Shown here in pieces: positions 9,381 through 20,500 of a stretch of 33,880 bases of DNA. The stretch covers positions 1-33,880 of the forward strand of contig MU657166.1 in assembly GCA_026770575.1 (NCBI GenBank). The letters run 5' to 3'. A model generated the notes under the pieces. The model did not search any database. It worked only from the letters and a program-made list of their open reading frames with translations, and was not told the DNA's origin. The first letter of the stretch is position 1. The number at the start of each line of letters is the position of its first letter. Position numbers and translations under genes: made by a program. Origin of the DNA: Pelagophyceae sp. CCMP2097. Taxonomy: Eukaryota; Sar; Pelagophyceae.

Positions 9381-10020
9381 CTCCGTGACCAGGCGGACTC
9401 CGCCGGGTGGGGGGCCTTCTGGAGGTTGTGGATCTGACCCGTCCGATGCCGTGTAGCCCCCCCCTCCGTTGAGGGGGAGCCTCCGAGACCAGGCGGACTC
9501 CGCCGGGTAGGGAGGCTTCTGCGTCCGCCTTTGGGACAGACGCAGGCCATGCGTGGGAGTTCTCAGTCCGAATGGACTGCGAGACCGACGCGTGTGGTTG
9601 GAACGTGGGCCATGGATCTTCTGGACCTTGGGTCCCCCTTCACTAGGGGGAGCCTTTCTAGACCAGGCGGACTCCGCCGGGAGAAGTGGCCATCTGTGAC
9701 TGCGTTTGGGTGCAGTTACAGGCCGTGCGCGGGGAACACGGGTCCCTCATAGACCAGACGGACTCCGTCGGGGATGGGGGGGCTCCTCAGACCAGACGGA
9801 CTCCGTCGGGAATGGGGGCCATCTGCCGCAGCCTTCGAGGGCTGAGGAAGATTTTGTTGCCAGAGGGACTGCTGGCCCGACGCAGTGTCGTGGGAAATGG
9901 GATGGTGGGTCTGGACCTTAAAGGCCTTCCTCCACGGGGGGTTGCCCTCCGAAACCAGGCGGACTCCGCCTGGAATGGGGGCCTTCTGGGACTGCCTTCG
10001 AGGGCAGGCGCAGGCCGTGC
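9380..10020. repeat. Degenerate tandem array built on a short palindrome
   Basis: Six copies of a 13-nt near-palindrome occur at 9392-9404, 9493-9505, 9666-9678, 9757-9769, 9795-9807 and 9958-9970. Four read ggcggactccgcc and two read gacggactccgtc, so both partners of one base pair changed together. Each is preceded by acca (or cca) and followed by ggg or tgg. The copy at 9955 extends to a 9-bp stem. Longer shared blocks flank them: ttgccagagggactgct with a later cgcagt-tcgtggg; a C-run/G-run stem such as ccccctt-agggggag; and (g)caggcgcaggccgtgcgcg-like sequence. Units are irregular, about 40-170 nt apart. No frame through the array looks coding. Structured non-coding RNA, or a terminator-like or mobile repeat, is possible. 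Confidence 0.75.
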
Positions 10021-10102
10021 GCGAGGTGCGCGGGGTCGGTGCGTGTTTTTCGCCAAAACCGGCGACGACTTGACCTTTTTGCTGGTTTGGTCCGTCTCCG
10101 CG

Positions 10103-11620
10103 ATGTGGGCTACCTCCGTCCTCGCGCTGGCGGCGGCGTGTTCGGCGCTGGCGCCGCAGCGTGGCGCGCGCGCACCGGCGACGGCGCGCCCGGCGGTCGA
10201 GAGCCCGGCGGTTGAAAGCCCGGCTGAAAGCCCGAGCATCCTCGGGCCCGAGCTGTTCGAACCGCCTTCTTCGGACGAAGAGGAAGAGTTCTTCGGTGCC
10301 CTCGAGTCGGCGCTGACTGCGTCGACGGCGCGGGCCGCGACGGGGAAAGGCGTGCGTTTTCGACTGTGAAAAGCGTCAAGGGCCGCGTCGTCACGGTGAT
10401 GATGATGATCATGTAGGCTGCCTGGGACGCCACTTTCTGGTCCGAGTTTGACGAAGCTTCGCTCGTCGCGGACTGCGAGGATCCGCAGCACGCGCGCCGC
10501 CTGAAGCACTTTTTCCGAGTCCATCGGGTTCTCTCCATGGCCCTCGGCTCGAGGAATCGCACCGACGCCGTCTCTCGAGTCTCGCTCTCGCCCGTTTTGG
10601 AGTCTTTAGAGGGCGCGCGGCGCGTCCGAGCCTTTAACCTCTACCCGGGCCTCGACTCGAAGGCTGTCTGGGATACCAAGAAGCCACAAATTGCGTGGTG
10701 AGGACCCCTCGGAAGCACATTTGTCCAAGACCCTTGCGTTGCGGTACATGTGCCAGTCCCCACCACGCCCTTCCCCCAGGCTCGGCAAGTTCCTCGCCTT
10801 TGCTTCGGGCGATTCGGAAGTCGAGGCGGAGCTGGGCATGGCAAACGTGGACGGCGCGTTCGCGTCGTTCGACCAGGCCGCAGACGAAGCCGCAGAAGCC
10901 CTAGCGAAAGCCTCAGTCGTGTCAGAGTCCACTTCGGACTCTGGCAGCGACGGCCTCTTCGACGATGTCTTTCCGGAGGACGACGACGATGTGTTCGACG
11001 ATCCGGTGCCTTATTACCAACAAGAAGTCAACCCAGCCGCATCTTCCGACGTCGCTCTCCTAGAGCAGACGAGGTACGACGCCACGGCGGAGGCGCACGG
11101 GAGGGCGCAGCTCACTCTTGGAGCGTACTTCCGCGACGAGCAAGTCGCCTCACAACGCTTCTCTGCGACGATGCGCGCTCTGAGGAAAGCGGGCGCGCCC
11201 TTCGGGGCGCGGCACGTGGCCATTCAACGGCAGCGCGCGGGCACGAAAACGCCGATGCACTCTGAGCTCCAAGGGTATTTATTGACGGCGTACGTCGCCC
11301 TCAGCGGCTCTGGCGCTGTGCAAGTGCGTTTTGGTGCGGGGCCAGAGGTAAAAAAGCAGGCGCTGGAGAAGCCGTTGCAAGACGCCGTCGTCGTCGACGG
11401 CACGTTTTTGCACTCGACTTTGGCGAGCGAAGCCGCCGACGCGACTTGGCTCGTGGTGGATTTTTGGCACCCCGACCTAGAAGCCGCAGAGGTGTTTGCG
11501 CTGGAAAGGTTCCTCCAACTCGACGAACAGTTTGTGCTCCGCCGCTCCCCGACGCCGGAAGTCGTCGCCGCTCTGCTGAACAACAACCGCCCCATATCCT
11601 TCCTCGAAGAGGAGTACTAA
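10103..11620 (+). CDS. Aspartyl/asparaginyl beta-hydroxylase-like protein with N-terminal presequence
   Basis: Three exons (10103-10351, 10417-10697, 10780-11620) join in phase to give 456 aa. The ATG at 10103 opens a signal peptide (MWATSVLALAAACSALAP), then an Ala/Pro/Ser linker and an acidic stretch. The catalytic-like region begins with NLYPGLDSKAVWDT near residue 159, a hallmark of the Asp/Asn hydroxylase family. A very acidic insert follows (near 220-255). The C-terminal barrel has PMHSELQGYLLTAYVAL with the first metal His at about 337, TFLHSTL with the second at about 388, and VVDFWHPDL. The two Fe-binding His are kept, but the Arg residues expected to hold 2-oxoglutarate (after the first His, and before VDxWHP) are replaced by non-basic residues. 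Hydroxylase activity is therefore unproven. Location in ER or plastid cannot be decided. Confidence 0.8.
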
Positions 11621-11731
11621 AGAACCACGTCGCGCCGAGCCCGACGATTCGACAGAGGGCCCTCGCGGTGCGGACTCTACACCATCGGGATAGGGGCCCG
11701 AATTGGGGACGGGCTCTCTGGGGACTTCTCG

Positions 11732-12290
11732 GAACCACGTGTCGGTCTCGCCGGGCCCGTCAATCGATACCATGACATTCCCAGGCAGCGCGATACCGGC
11801 GCCGTTTCGGCTTGATTCGTACGAAGCCTTCTGTGGTGTCTTTCTCTTCGTGTCTGGTGTCTTCAAGGAAGCCATTGGAGCCACGTGTTGGCCTCGCCGG
11901 GCCCGTCCATCGATACCATGACATTCCCAGGCAGCGCGATGCCGGCGCCGTTTTGGCTTGAAACGCAAAAGATCCTTTGATCGGGTGTAATGTAATGTAA
12001 TAGGAATCACAGGATGTCCAGTCCCGGAGGACCTTCTCCTGGCCTAGTCAGATCAACCAACTTAGCACGAATTTGATAGGATTTAAACAAAAAACGATAA
12101 ATAAAAGCATCTAGGAATTGAGGAGTATTTTCATGCATGATGAAAGGGTTCGAGCGTCGTGCATCCACGGGGCCGTCTCGGGAGATCTTGGAACAGCGTG
12201 ACGGCCTCGCCGAGCCCGCCATTCTATACCAACTCATTCTATACCAACAAGTCTCTCGGCAGCGCGATACCAGCGCCACGGCTTGATCTA
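11732..12290. repeat. Three diverged copies of a ~90-bp repeat
   Basis: Copies at 11732-11815 and 11878-11963 share ctcgccgggcccgtc, ATCGATACCATGACATTCCC and the stretch caggcagcgcgat-ccggcgccgtt. A third, weaker copy at about 12187-12290 keeps gcctcgccgagcccg, ctcggcagcgcgatacc and ggcttgat. On the minus strand the first copy reads as NGAGIALPGNVMVSIDGPGE, so the unit may derive from a coding element, but no frame stays open across copies. A faint fourth match starts right after the stop codon at 11621. Confidence 0.65.
11985..12090. repeat. Solo copy of the inverted-repeat arm found at 2.6-3.0 kb
   Basis: The sequence matches the arms of the 2585-2998 element from the TAATG microsatellite through ggatgtccagtcccgg, ccttctcctggcctagtcag and cttagcacgaatttgat. 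It then continues with gataggatttaaac, which resembles the inner edge of the right arm there. It lies between the second and third copies of the ~90-bp repeat, so it may have inserted into that repeat family. Confidence 0.7.
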
Positions 12291-12490
12291 CAAGAGTCAT
12301 CTTACTTTTATTCGAATCGATTGTGAGAGCTCGAGAGTCCTCGGCGTCGACCACCGACCGCGGAGCGCCCGCCGCGGCGAACCCTGGTTTCAGGGCCTCG
12401 GCTGTGTGAAAGAAAACGTCGAGGCGCGCGGAAAAGGTTGCGACGGGGGCGCGGCAGGCGTCGGGGCCGTCGGGCGTCCGTCGGGCGCGG

Positions 12491-15400
12491 TCACCGCGTG
12501 TTCTTTTGCTCCTCGGTGAGCTGCGAGTGCCGCCGCAGCGCGCGCGTCGGCTTGCGCGCGTGGCCGCCTATTGCGGCGATGCGGGGCACGGGGGGCAGGA
12601 CATGGCGCAGGGGGCAGAGGAAGGGGAGATGCGGCGCTCCTTATTTCGGCGGCGTTGTGCGGCGCTCGACAAAACGCACCGGCGCGCATTTCTTCGGCGT
12701 ACATCTCGTAGCCGGGGTAGTCCAAGTAGACGACGTCGTCGTCGCGGTCGTATACGGTCAAATCCGGCTGCGCGTTTCCGGGCGTTTCCGTGCCCCCGTC
12801 CACTTCTATCACGTCGTCCTGCATGGAACGGATCAGCTTCGACTCGACAAAGGCCTGTCGCGCGATCTGGATCATCACGTCCGACGGCACCTAAAACGGC
12901 GCCCTTGATCAGACCACCCGGGCGGCTTTCCCAAGCGACATCGGCGCAGTTCAACGATGGACACCGGTTCGTGCGTCCTCGACGAGGACGGCGGTGACGT
13001 ACTTGACGAAGATGAGTACGTGGTAGAGGAGGATGAAGACGACGGCGCGGTCAGCGAGCGGGTACGAGTCTAAGAACGTGCCAGTGTACCTAGGCATGCA
13101 CCGTTTCGCACCGAGCATCCCGCCTTTGGACGCCGCTGCTTGCGTGATGATCAACGAGTTGATGATGACTGCCAAGTAAGACATTAATTCGATGATGTCG
13201 GCCCAAGTACCTGGATGAGATTCTTACGGTTTTATAATATTCAAAAAAAAAGTCGCGTTATAATATTCAAAAAAAAAGTCGCGTACCGATGTCTTCCGCG
13301 TTCTGCGGCCAGGGCCTGCGGCTGCACTGGGCAAGCTTCCACGCGTCGACTCGAATTTGGACGTAGCTGTTCACCAGCGCCATCATGGGCGCCAACGGGA
13401 AGGCGGCGACGAAGAGGACCGTGTACCCGTAGATGATCACCTTTTTGGAAAGCGTCGGATCAAGAAATCTTCAAGAGCCAAAGGACAAAGGGCGCTTTCA
13501 AAGGCAATCCCGAAGCGCACGAGGTCTCGGTAGTCTGCAAACGTGCCCAGGATGACCACGTCCTCCTCGTAGCCGTCCAAGCCCATTTCCTCCTCGGCTG
13601 GCGAAAGCAAACGCGCCTAGGCATTCCGATGAGATGCAGCGCGGCTTTCAGGCACAAGCGGGGACATTCAACACGACTTCTTCACTACGCACCTGGAGCA
13701 CGACTTCTCCGTCTCGGCCGCGGTCGTCTTCCTCTTCCTCGTCGCCGACCAGAGCGTCGGCTTCCGCGGCTTGCTCGGCCAGCTCGCGTCTGCGCAGCTC
13801 CTGGAAGCGCCTCGCCGTCCAGGTCAAGTACGGAATCAGAATATCTTTGGTGTTGGCCACGATGACCTACGGGTTTCTCTGGAAGGCGGGTGGCGGAAGA
13901 GTTTGCCAGACTCACCTTGGTGATGAAGATGGACCCCAGCTGCAACTGCAGCTCGTCCATGCAGGACCCTAAGCACGAGTAGTTGCCGCGCATGAGCTGC
14001 ATGGAGCGCGTGTTGGCCTGGGCGCGCTTGAAAAAGGCGATGTAAAGATACGAAGTGAAGGAATTGATAAACTGAAATATGAATACTTTTGCCGTCAAAT
14101 TGTCGGCGAATTGCGTCGAAGTCCGGTGGCACTCGTAGTTGTTCAGGCGGTTGGCGAGCTCGTTGAAAAAGTTCTCAAAGGCGAAGATCTGAATCGTGTT
14201 TGCGAAGGACGTGATGACGCCTGTTCGGCAATGAAGCAGCGTTCGTTCAAAAACGCGCGCACCGGGCAGAATCATGGCAAAGTCGACGATGAGCGTGGCG
14301 TCGCGCTTGTCGCATTTCGTCGAGCCGTCGTCGCAAATGTAAGCGTTGATCCCCCAGTTCTTCACCCCGGTGCCCGCTCGATGCCCGATTCCGTTGTCTT
14401 GCCTCGCGTTGAGCAGGTTCGACATGGTGGCCATTATGGCCTTGAGGAAGAAGATGGCGACGACGACGCCGACGACGCTCGTTGACAGAGTGAGGATGAT
14501 GGTGTAAGAGGCGAGCACGCGTTGGCCGTAGACGTGCGGCGGGAAATATAACATCTCTTCTCCATCCACGGGCGAATTGATCCGTTGGACCTGTCTGTCC
14601 TCTGCGAACTCTGGCCGTTCATCTTCCACGGACTCGACGCCGATCTGCCCCCACATCATGGCGTACCTACGTTGGAGGTCCACCGGCCCCCGGTGCACGA
14701 AGAGAGCGACGTACCGATTCTGCTTCCGCTTCCAAAACTCGATGAAGAGCGTCGCCCAGAGAGACCTACCTTGGTCTTGCGAGAGGAGCAGCGCGAGTTC
14801 CGCGCGGGAGAGGAGCCACCCAGGGGCGCAAATGGCGGCAGAAGACGCCGCTCTTCGCATGAAGACGCAGAAGACGGGAATGGCGGGCGAGTTGGAGTCT
14901 GCCGTCGTGTAGACGATGAGGTAGAAAATGAAGCCAACGATGGCCGCGATCATCACCGCAGTCGTGTAGTGGCCCAGGAAGACAAAATAGAGGCCGACCT
15001 TCTCCCCAAAGTAGTCCTTGATCCGCGTAAACGGCTGCTGCCATGGCCAGGCCCAGTACCGCAGCCACCGGCCCTGCAGCGCCCGCAGCTCGGTGCGGTC
15101 GTGCAGAGGGAAGGCGTGGAGAATCGCCTTTTTCGCAAGCAGCTGCTCCAGGGCCAAACCCGCGCCGTTGTCGCTCTACAAAAGGAGAAGAGTCGAGGGC
15201 CGCAAAGGCGGTCCCTCAAATGCTACGCTTCGCCTGTTGCCGTTTCATCAAATTCGGCTCACCGCGGGCCATTTCAGGATGCTCATTATGAGCTTGATCC
15301 GATCAACAGACCGAAAAATCGAGTTGCTCCGCGGGTAGACGTGGTACAGCGCGGCCAGGTGCGGCGCGTCGTCGTAGACGCCGAACATGTGCTCGTAATA

Positions 15401-15947
15401 CCTTGGGGAAGACGGTCGTAAAATGCCCGTGGTCAAAGGAAAATACACATGGTCAAAGACCGAATCGCCCGCGGCACGCACTGGTACGGGCACTGCTCCT
15501 CCGTGTCGAAGATGGCCGTGTGCATCTCGCGGCCTCGGTACCTTGCGCGTGCGACGGTCTAAAGCTCTGTGATGCCGCTGCCTTGGCTCAAAATTCGACC
15601 CGCTGCACTCATTCGACGCCTTGGCCACCGACGCGGCAAAGGGACATCCAGCTCTCTTTCCGAGGGTACACGATCCACTCGTCGGGTAAGATCGGGTGCG
15701 CCTCGCCCTCCTGCAGCCGCTTCTTCACCTGCGAATTCGGCGCATCGGGCGCGGCCAGACGCGGGACCGTCCTTGGCGAGCCTCTGCGCACCTCGTGTTC
15801 GGCGAGGCGCATGCGCTTGTTGCACTTGTCGGCCTGGTCCTTCAAGCGCTCAGAGCTCGCGCGGATCTTGATGAGGATTTTATCAAACTTGCGCGATTTG
15901 TACTGGCCTAAAGGCGTGGTCGCGCGACGAGGGCCCTGGGATTTCAT
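12491..15947 (-). CDS. Anoctamin/TMEM16-family membrane protein (ion channel or lipid scramblase)
   Basis: Eleven exons (15947-15633, 15558-15461, 15401-15263, 15175-14715, 14666-13916, 13866-13693, 13616-13521, 13440-13287, 13210-12984, 12890-12680, 12567-12491) join in phase to about 900 aa, the usual family length. The N-terminus is basic and helical. Anoctamin hallmarks follow: ILHAFPLHDRTELRAL, TRIKDYFGEKVGLYFVFLGH (near 230), LWATLFIEFWKRKQ, DERPEF, INSFTSYLYIAFFKRAQ, SCMDELQLQLGSI, TFADYRDLVIIYGYTVLFVA, FPLAPMMALVNSYVQIR, ELMSYLAVIINSLIIT and VMIQIARQAFVESKLI. Several helices are visible. Family members are calcium-activated chloride channels or scramblases; which one this is cannot be told. 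Some acidic calcium-site positions carry Asp or Gln instead of Glu. A further short intron inside the exon at 15175-14715 is possible. Confidence 0.93.
13232..13283. repeat. Perfect 26-bp tandem duplication inside an anoctamin intron
   Basis: Two identical 26-nt units (13232-13257 and 13258-13283), each containing ttataatattc, nine A and gtcgcg, fill most of the intron at 13211-13286. The duplication is AT-rich, unlike the exons, and exact, so it is recent. It roughly doubles an intron that would otherwise be about 50 nt, a common size here. Confidence 0.9.
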
Positions 15948-15998
15948 GAGTCCCACTATATTCGGGGGATCGCAAGTCCCGGCCTGCCGGGGCCCGCT

Positions 15999-16917
15999 TC
16001 ATTCGGGCCCCGTCTCCATCGGGCCCCGGCCGCCCTCTTTGGCGGAGTTTCGCGAGCGGCGCAGACTTTCTTTTTGGCGCGGGCGCGTACACGTCTCTAA
16101 ATCGGCGTTGGTCAGCGCTTCCACGAGCTTGAGCATCGTGTGCCGCTTCATAAAGTCGTTGGGCGTCGCGTGGTCCTCGCTCTTGACACTGGTCACCTAC
16201 CAAACGAGTCGGACCGCGCCGCGTTTGACGACGACGACGACGACGACATCGATGACGAGACACGCCCCGACCCGCCGACGATTCTTCCGCAGCGGGTGCA
16301 GGGCTGCTCGTGCAGAGGCCCCCGTCGTCAACGTGGCCCGTCCCACCATTGCAATCCCACGGGACGCTGGCCAGCACCAACACAAAGTCCCAGCACCAAT
16401 CCTGGCCCTTTTCGCGATCTTGAAACGCCGAATCGCGCACCAGCGAGTACCTAGCGCAAAGGGTCGAGGAGGACGCCGCGCGGAAAGGCGTGATTTCGAC
16501 TTGTTCAAAAAGGCGGCATCTTAAAAAGTCGGCGCACTCCACGTCTTCATCCATGTCGATGTGCGCCATGATCAAGAGCAGGCGCAGCTGATACATGACG
16601 ATGAGCATGCACGCAAACGGCGTCAGAAAAGCCGTGATCGAAGGCGCGCCGGCGTAGGCCAACTTTAAAGAAGTGGGCGCTTCGGTCACGCCCTCGAGCG
16701 CGCGGCCGTCGAATTCATCTAAAGATTCAAACGCCTGCTTCGCCGCGTCGGCGAGCTGCGCGACGCGGTCCTCCGTGAGCAGCGCGCCGATACAGGCCAC
16801 GAGCGGCACTAAAAGCAGCGCCGCCGTGGAGAATCGCACGAGGCCTCGAGGCGCCTTTGGGAGCCGGAAGAACGCGCCCGAGTCAAGCCATTCGCCGCCG
16901 CCGCCGCCGAGCCGCAT
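15999..16917 (-). CDS. Hypothetical two-helix membrane protein (tentative model)
   Basis: The best model has exons 16917-16451 and 16188-15999, in phase, giving 218 aa. It starts MRLGGGGGEWLD. Two hydrophobic segments are clear: residues about 28-47 (TAALLLVPLVACIGALL) and 93-118 (FLTPFACMLIVMYQLRLLL). An acidic patch follows (HIDMDEDVECADF). The second exon is hydrophilic (SVKSEDHATPNDFMKRHTML). The 262-nt intron would be long for this window and stays open in one frame, so a further exon or a different end is possible. The stop lies only about 50 nt upstream of the anoctamin start, on the same strand. The two could be neighbours or parts of one locus. No family was recognised. Confidence 0.45.
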
Positions 16918-17550
16918 CTCAGCGCGCCCAGCGGGACCCACGCGCCCGCGGAGGGGCCGCGTGCCGCGAGGTCGAACGGGGAATCGGGCAGTGAAGATCA
17001 AATCTTTTGGCAAACTCAGTCAGTTCACAAAGAGTCGCGGTTAGGGACAGACCTGAAACTTTGATGGCAGTTTCAAGTTGAGATCGAGAGAATTGGGAAG
17101 ACGATGGCGACGCCCGCAGCGCGGAGGCGCAACCGCACCCCTATCCTGCCATTCAGTGCAAGCGACGCGCTCGGGGAAATTGAGATGGCGCCGGAGCGAC
17201 GGCGCAAAGATCCGCCGTACAATGCAGTGTCTTGCGTCTTGTGCGGGCCGTAGGTCTGGCCGTAGCGGGCAGCTGTATGGACCTCTACAATTGTATGTGA
17301 CGGTCGTGGATCTCAAGTACGGAATGTAGACCCGCGATGGCAAGATCACGCAAGCAAACCTCGAGGGCGTAAAACGAGAGCGGTTCAACAGGCACTTCTT
17401 CGGTACGATGAGCGTGTGTTATAGTTGATCGGGCGCCGCAGGCGGGGTGCGGCGCGGCCGCTCGGTCCTTCTCCGTCGCGGCTCGAGATGCCCTCGGGGC
17501 TGGCGTCGTGCCCAGCGCAGGTGTATAGAGATCGTCGATGCCCACTTCGC
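16918..17550. other. Intergenic stretch, no gene seen
   Basis: This is the gap between the start of the small membrane protein and the stop of the giant coiled-coil gene. Open frames on both strands are short, arginine-rich or rich in rare residues, and none joins to a neighbour by plausible splice sites. It probably holds the promoter of the membrane-protein gene and the 3' untranslated region of the giant gene. Confidence 0.4.
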
Positions 17551-20500
17551 TTAGGAGCACGCGGAGAGCGAGGAGCCGACGTGCGAGCCTCCGTAGTACT
17601 CCATGCCGTGGAGGACGAGTCGCGTGCGCGCGAGCTCAGACTTGAGGGTCGTTACGTCGTCCGCGAGGTCATCCCTCTGCGCCCGGAGTTCCGCGTTGAG
17701 CGCGCGTAGAGCGCGCGCCTATCCGGGGGGTGTTTGGGTGGTGTTCGAGTTTGGGTTGGGTGGAGAGAACCCGGAAAGCAAGCCGAAATGGGGTGGCGCA
17801 CTTCGTCGCGCGCCGCGCGCTGGAACACGCCGTCGCGGTTGGCCGTCTTCGTCGCCGCATGGACTTGGTTCTCCACCGCGTCGTCGTCCATGAGGTGCGG
17901 AGGCATCAAAGCGCGCGGAGGAGAGTGCGCGTGCCTCGACTCGGTCGACGCTCGCGCGCGCTCCTAAGAGGCGCCTCATCATCTTTGCCTTTGCGTCCTC
18001 TTCACTCACGCGCTCGGCTGATGCGAGCTGGGAGAGCAGCGAGGCGGCGCGCTCCTCGAGGCGGGCGTTTTGCAATGACTCTTCCTCGAGGCGCTGCTCC
18101 ACGTCCAAAAGCCGAACGTCGCTCTTCTGCACCGCGCCCGTGGCGGCGGCGTGCAGGGCCTGCGACCGGTGCAGCTGCTGGCGCAAGTCGTCGAACTCGG
18201 AATCCATCCTACGACAAGGTCGTATGTCAAACGTCCGTCGGACAAAGAGCGACAGAGGCCCTGCGTCAAAGATCAAGGACGTGCTCTCAAAGACAAAGGG
18301 CATGAAAACGCACCGTCGTTCTGCGGCCTGCCTCTCCGCGGCGCGTCGCTCGGCGACGGCGTGCAGCGCCTCTGCGCGCGCGGCCTCGAGGCGCGCCTCG
18401 TGCACCTGCCGTTCGAGGGACCGGCGGAGGTCTGCTGTACCTGCGTCGCCGCGGCGCGACGCCTGCGAAGCTGATAAGTCCTCCAGCCGCTCCAAAGCGT
18501 CGTCGCGCTCGGCGCCGGCTTTTTGTAAAGCCTCTTCCGCGGCGGCCTCTGCGGCGTCGAGTCTGCGCCTCTCAAGATCGCGCTCGCATCGCGCGGCGTC
18601 TCGTTCGTCGCGGTAGCGAGAAGCCGTTCTCTTGAGAGCGTCCAAGTCCGAGTAGTCCTTTGCCAGGAGCAACGCGACGGCGTCGGCGGCGGCGTCGATG
18701 TGGACTCGCATCTTGCCTTCGCACGTCTCGGCCATGGCTCTTAAAGCCTCTAAAGTAGACTCATCGTAAGACTCTTCGAACCCAGGAGACGAACCCGGCC
18801 TGAACAAAGCCGACCTTAGCGGCCCCGCCGCGTCGTCTTCGCTGCCGAGCGCGAGCGAGGCGGCCTTTTTCGCCGACGAAGAATGCTTGGTCGCAGAAGC
18901 GAGGCGGAGTTCGACGTTTTCCATCTTCACAGAGTCCAGCGCCGCGCTCAACAGGAGCACCTCCGTCTGCGCCTCGGTTTCAGGGGACGGCGCCGTGCGC
19001 GCATCGGCGCAGTGCTGGGCGACTTGCAAAGCTGCACGGAGCAAGTCGGCGTCAGCCTGGTGCGCGTCTCTGTCGTTCAACGCCGCGTCCAGCAACCGCC
19101 GCGCGTTTTCGGCGTCACGACGGGCGTCGTCGGTGGCGATGCGCGCCGATTCGACGTCGGCGGAAAGCATGGAGGCATTTCGCTGCGCGGAAGAGAGGCG
19201 CGCCTCGAGTCCTTGGTCTGATTGGCGGCTTTCCAGCGCGGCCCTCGTCGCCGCCAAAGCCCCAAGAGCTTCCGCGCGCTCGCCCTGCGCCGCCGCGAGC
19301 TCGAGCGCGGACACGGAAGCGTCGCACGCAGCATGCGCAGCGGCGGATTTGAACTCGGTGCGGCGCTCTTCCGCGAGTTTCGTCAAAGCCTCCAACTCGG
19401 CCACAAGCTCCGAGATCCGTCCGCGCGCCTCCGAAGCGTCGGCGTCGGCATTGGAGAAGCGCAACTGTGAAGCCTCTAAAGCGGCCGCCGCCGACTCGGC
19501 CGACGCCTCGGACGCCTCCGCCGCCGCCTCAGATTCGAGCCGGCAAAGTTGACACGAGTGCACTTCAGCGCGCAGGTCTTCCAAGCGCTCAAAAGACTCG
19601 GCCTGGGCAGCTTGATGCTTTTTGGATGCGCGAAGCGCCTCTGCGCGCAGCTCGGCGGCGTCGGCGCGCGCCGCCAACGCGTCGCAAGCAGCAGCCTTTG
19701 CGGCGCGCGCGGGAGCCCTCGCCGCTTCTTCCGCCGCCATCTTCGCGTCGTCTAAAAGCTGCGCCTTTGTGCGTTTCGCTTCGTCAGCGGCGCCCACAAG
19801 CTCGCGCTCCAGGAAGTCGACTCTTGACCCAAAGGCTGCTGCTTGCGACTCCTTTTGGGAGAGTTCCAGAGTCACGTCGCGCGAGCGCTGCTGCGCCGCC
19901 TCCAACCTCTGCCTTGCGGTTTCGTCGTCGCGCCGCGCTCGGTCGAGAACGCGCGCACACTCGCCGCGCGCCTCCAAAGCGTCGAGGCGAGCCGCGGCTG
20001 CGTCAGAGTCTGAACACCTCTTCGAGACCATCTGCGATTCCACGTCCGCAGCCAGCGCTTGCAGCTGGCCCGTCGACGCCGCCATCTCCTCGACGGCGCG
20101 GTCCTTCGTCGCCACCGCCGCACGCAATTCATCCTGCACCGCCGAAACCGCGGACACCGCCTCGGAAGCAGAAGCGGCAGCAGAAGCGCGGGCATCGCGT
20201 GCCTCGCCCGCAAACGCCGCAAGCTGCGCCTCCACGTCGGCGTTTTTGGCGGCGTGGTCGGCCGCGCCGCGGTCGCACGCCGCGCGCGCAACCGCCAAAT
20301 CGGCCTGCAGCTTTGAGACGTTTTCCTGCAGCTTTGAGACGTTTTCTTCATAGGTCGATTGGCTGTCTTCGTAGGTCGATTGGCTGTCCGCGAGCTTCGA
20401 CGAGGCCTCGTCGAGCGCCGTTTCGCGCTCCTCGAACTCTTGACGCAATGAGTCGAAGTCATGACGCACCGCGCGGAGCTCCTCTCGCAGCTGCGCCTCG

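Noticed and set aside
9380..10020. CRISPR array
   Set aside because: The repeat core is short and the spacing irregular, the longer flanks are also repeated, and the window is eukaryotic.
9180..10400. Overlapping plus-strand open frames across the repeat array
   Set aside because: The frames run through imperfect repeats with irregular spacing and change peptide between units, so the array is not a protein repeat.
12007..12354. 115-aa minus-strand frame over the solo repeat copy
   Set aside because: It is made mostly of dispersed repeat sequence, has no splice partner and matches no family.
15403..16524. 373-aa plus-strand open frame
   Set aside because: It overlaps well-supported anoctamin exons on the other strand and lacks family features.
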